NCBI GenBank assembly: GCA_900556675.1
Contig: USQE01000011.1
Span: 1 to 15,466 of the forward strand
Direction: 5' to 3'
DNA from: an uncultured Collinsella sp.
GTDB taxonomy: Bacteria; Actinomycetota; Coriobacteriia; Coriobacteriales; Coriobacteriaceae
Length of the DNA stretch: 15,466 nt
Positions 13,319-15,466 of this stretch are shown here, in pieces. The notes beneath the pieces were generated by a model. It searched no databases, was not told the origin of the DNA, and saw only the letters and a list, made by a program, of their open reading frames with translations. The stretch's first letter is position 1. Every line of letters starts with the position of its first letter. The translations under genes and the position numbers were made by a program.

Positions 13319-15172
13319 ATGCCGCTTTTCTCGCAACATACCGCCCGGTTCTCGCCGGACGTTCCCTTGGAGGGCACTAGCTCTCGCGAGCTGCTCAAGC
13401 GGTACCAGCCGCTCGAGACGCTTGCGACCGGCGGTTTTGGCTCCATCGAGATTTGCCGCGACACGCATCTGCGCCGTCGCGTGGCCATTAAGCGCATCCC
13501 CCTTATCAACGGCGCCGGCATGCCCGCCAGCGACATCATGGACGTGCTGCGCGAGGCGCATACCGCCGCCATGCTTCAACATCCCAATATCGTGCAGGTT
13601 ATCGACTTTACGCACGACACCGCCTATGCCTACCTGGTCATGGAGTATGTCGACGGTATGTCGTTAGCCGAGTTTTTGCATCGCGTGGACGGCCACTCGC
13701 TCACCTTTGACGAGGCCGCGGCCATTGCCGACGCGCTGGGTCAGGCACTCACCTTTGCCCATGCAAACGGCGTGCTTCATCTGGACATAAAGCCCGCCAA
13801 TGTGCTTATCGACCATTCGGGCAATGTAAAGCTCACCGACTTTGGCATGGCGCGGCTGTCGTCCGCCGGCGGCTTTGGCGGATCGCGCGGCGGCACCATC
13901 GGCTACATGCCGCCCGAGCAGCTCGATATCGAGACCGGCACGGTCGACGAACGTGCCGATGTCTTTGCCCTTGCCTGCGTGATCTACGAGGGCCTGTGCG
14001 GCAGTGCCCCCTTTATGGCGGCCACGCCTGCCGACTCGCTCGACCGCATCATCGGCGGCGCCACCTATCCCAGCGAACTGATCCCTCACTTTCCCCCGGG
14101 GGCCGAGGCGGCGCTCATGAGCGCTCTCTCCCCCATGCCGCAAGACCGCCCCGATAGCATTGAGGCATTCTGCGACCGACTCCTTGCCGGCTTAGGAAGC
14201 GTGCGCGAAGGCCGTCGCAGCTTGGAGCAGATGGTGGGCGAACTTTCAGATGACGAGTGCGCGGCAGACGATATGGAGTCGCTACCCTACGAAGATGACA
14301 CCGTCGAGATCGACCCCGCGCTTGGTTGGGCGGGCTCGCGCTGGAGCCACGCGCGCAACTACACCATGCGCGGCATCTCAGCGCTCTCATGCGGAGCCTT
14401 TAGCTTTTTGCTTATGCAGACAGCCGGCGTCGCGGCGCTTCCCGGGCTGGTCGTGGCGGCCATCGCGATCGGTGCGGCAGCCGGCCTGGCCCCGCAGATC
14501 GGCTCGGCCATCTCGACCGTGGGCTTTTTGGTGCTCATGGCCAACGCCACCATGCAGGCGCAGGGCATCCTGTCGATGCTGCCGGTCGCGGTCGTTTTTG
14601 CCGCCGCCATGTCCGGTTGGTGGATTGCCTGGGGACGAACCGAGGCGGCTGCGAGCGCGACGCTCACCTGCGCGCTTGCGCTGGGTTGCCTAACCGGCGA
14701 CGCCCTCCTTGCCGCCGGAGCCGCCGCGAGCATCGCGGCGTTTTGGCTCGGCCCGGCAAGCGCAGCGGCGGCCACGGGCATGGGCGCACTCTTTGCCCGC
14801 CTTGCTGCAGCGGCTCTCTCTGCGGGAGGCGTACTGGGGCTTAGCAATGTCGTCGCAGCGCTGGGAGACGCGCTCCTTCTCGCTGCAATCGTGCTGGTTG
14901 CAGCAATAGCCGCGGCAACATCGCTGCTGCTCAATGCTCATGCCAAGCGCGCCGAGCAGGGATCGAACCTTGCCGCCATCGTCGCAATTGCCGTCGCCGG
15001 CATCGGCTCGGCCGTATCGTTTTGTCTTGCACACCATATGGAAATTGCCAGCCTTGCGGGCCCGGTCGTCGCCAAGGCGGCGGTTACGGGAATCCTATCC
15101 TCTATAATCGTCGGGATATGCCTTTATTTGCTCGGATACCAAAGAACCTATACGGAGAGTGATCTTTCGTGA
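13319..15172 (+). CDS. Serine/threonine protein kinase with C-terminal polytopic membrane domain
   Basis: A 617-aa protein. ATG at 13319 is chosen, with GAGG seven bases upstream; a TTG two codons earlier is possible. Kinase domain at about 30-290: glycine loop LATGGFGS (35-42), VAIK (K58), E79, catalytic loop HLDIKPANVL (D156, N161), DFG (174-176) and PPE (198-200). The HRD arginine is Leu, so this is a non-RD kinase and may not need activation-loop phosphorylation. An acidic linker (about 305-335) follows, then about 250 residues of Ala/Gly/Leu-rich hydrophobic helices (about 350-610, some eight to ten), with no PASTA domain. The catalytic domain should be cytoplasmic at the membrane. Its stop overlaps the next start as GTGA, tying it to the DUF3662/FhaA-type protein, a plausible substrate or adaptor. 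Confidence 0.92.
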   Translation: MPLFSQHTARFSPDVPLEGTSSRELLKRYQPLETLATGGFGSIEICRDTHLRRRVAIKRIPLINGAGMPASDIMDVLREAHTAAMLQHPNIVQVIDFTHDTAYAYLVMEYVDGMSLAEFLHRVDGHSLTFDEAAAIADALGQALTFAHANGVLHLDIKPANVLIDHSGNVKLTDFGMARLSSAGGFGGSRGGTIGYMPPEQLDIETGTVDERADVFALACVIYEGLCGSAPFMAATPADSLDRIIGGATYPSELIPHFPPGAEAALMSALSPMPQDRPDSIEAFCDRLLAGLGSVREGRRSLEQMVGELSDDECAADDMESLPYEDDTVEIDPALGWAGSRWSHARNYTMRGISALSCGAFSFLLMQTAGVAALPGLVVAAIAIGAAAGLAPQIGSAISTVGFLVLMANATMQAQGILSMLPVAVVFAAAMSGWWIAWGRTEAAASATLTCALALGCLTGDALLAAGAAASIAAFWLGPASAAAATGMGALFARLAAAALSAGGVLGLSNVVAALGDALLLAAIVLVAAIAAATSLLLNAHAKRAEQGSNLAAIVAIAVAGIGSAVSFCLAHHMEIASLAGPVVAKAAVTGILSSIIVGICLYLLGYQRTYTESDLS

Positions 15173-15466
15173 ACTTCCTGAACATCTTCGAGGACCACGT
15201 GGCCGGCATCTTCGGTGCCACCCGTGCCCCGTTCTCCTTTAAGAAGCTTGCCAAGCAGGCCGCTCGCGACATGGAGGATCAGACTCTGGTGATCAACGGC
15301 GTCAACACCGCGCCGGCGCTCTATACCATCCTGATTGCCGCCGACGACGATCCCATGCTCGCCCCGTTCTATCCCGAGCTTTCGCGCGAGGTCCGCTGTC
15401 TCACGCTGTGGCTGTTCAGCGAAACCTATCTCACGCAAAAAGACGAGCAGGCGCTGCAAGCCGCGC
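15169..15466 (+). CDS. DUF3662 / FhaA N-terminal domain protein, partial (3' end beyond right edge)
   Basis: The frame opens with GTG at 15169, overlapping the kinase stop, and stays open to the window end (99 codons). The sequence MNFLNIFEDHVAGIFGA, then FKKLAKQAARDMEDQTLVINGVNTAPALYTILIAADD, then LTLWLFSETYLTQ matches the pattern of the DUF3662 (FhaA N-terminal) domain: a leading FE...E/H segment, a basic helix with a K/R-AxxMxD core, and a strand-rich middle. In actinobacteria such proteins end in an FHA domain that binds phosphothreonine made by the neighbouring kinase and are linked to cell-wall control. The FHA part is outside the window and not seen. Overlap with the kinase supports a shared pathway. 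Confidence 0.82.
   Translation, partial: MNFLNIFEDHVAGIFGATRAPFSFKKLAKQAARDMEDQTLVINGVNTAPALYTILIAADDDPMLAPFYPELSREVRCLTLWLFSETYLTQKDEQALQAA

Noticed and set aside
12850..13380. Open frames across the repeat region on both strands
   Set aside because: They cross the repeat array and a promoter, lack ribosome sites and have Arg/Pro-rich composition without domains.

Overview
The window looks like chromosomal DNA from a high-GC Gram-positive bacterium of the class Coriobacteriia, most probably Collinsella or a close relative. This is an inference. It rests on high-GC codon use, a DnaX with a long Ala/Pro-rich linker beside EbfC and RecR, a polytopic membrane LuxR-type regulator of the sort abundant in that class, and an actinobacterial Ser/Thr kinase coupled to a DUF3662 (FhaA N-terminal) gene.

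Layout from left to right. Positions 1-1688 (minus strand) hold a Ser/Thr protein kinase cut by the left edge, translationally coupled to an upstream gene for a membrane-anchored extracytoplasmic protein with a Ser/Gly linker. That pair has an extended -10 promoter and an attenuator-like hairpin in its leader. Positions 1859-6120 (minus) hold recR, ebfC (ybaB) and dnaX, ended by a strong inverted repeat. A small plus-strand membrane-protein gene (3205-3678) sits between ebfC and dnaX, and the gap beside it holds an operator-like cluster of TTGCATAAT half-sites. At 6236-6961 (plus) is a YcxB-like two-helix membrane protein divergent from dnaX.

Positions 7036-12877 (minus) form the most interesting part: a compact cassette that looks more AT-rich than dnaX. 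In transcription order it encodes a polytopic membrane LuxR regulator with two separate LuxR helix-turn-helix domains (membrane-HTH-membrane-HTH), a secreted four-cysteine protein of 170 aa, two six-helix ABC permeases, a BcrA/LanF-type ATPase and a membrane-anchored or Tat-exported protein. The last four genes overlap by 1 to 4 bases, so they are one translationally coupled unit. The parts suggest a regulated secreted-factor and ABC-transporter system, with export or self-protection as possible roles. I do not recognise it as a named system.

Positions 12878-13318 are non-coding. They contain a LuxR-gene promoter, a REP/BIME-like array of alternating 14-base repeats with an exact 62-base period, and a kinase promoter. 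Positions 13319-15466 (plus) encode a second Ser/Thr kinase with a C-terminal polytopic membrane domain, overlapping by four bases a DUF3662/FhaA-type gene cut by the right edge. The kinase and FHA-type protein probably act in one phospho-signalling pathway.
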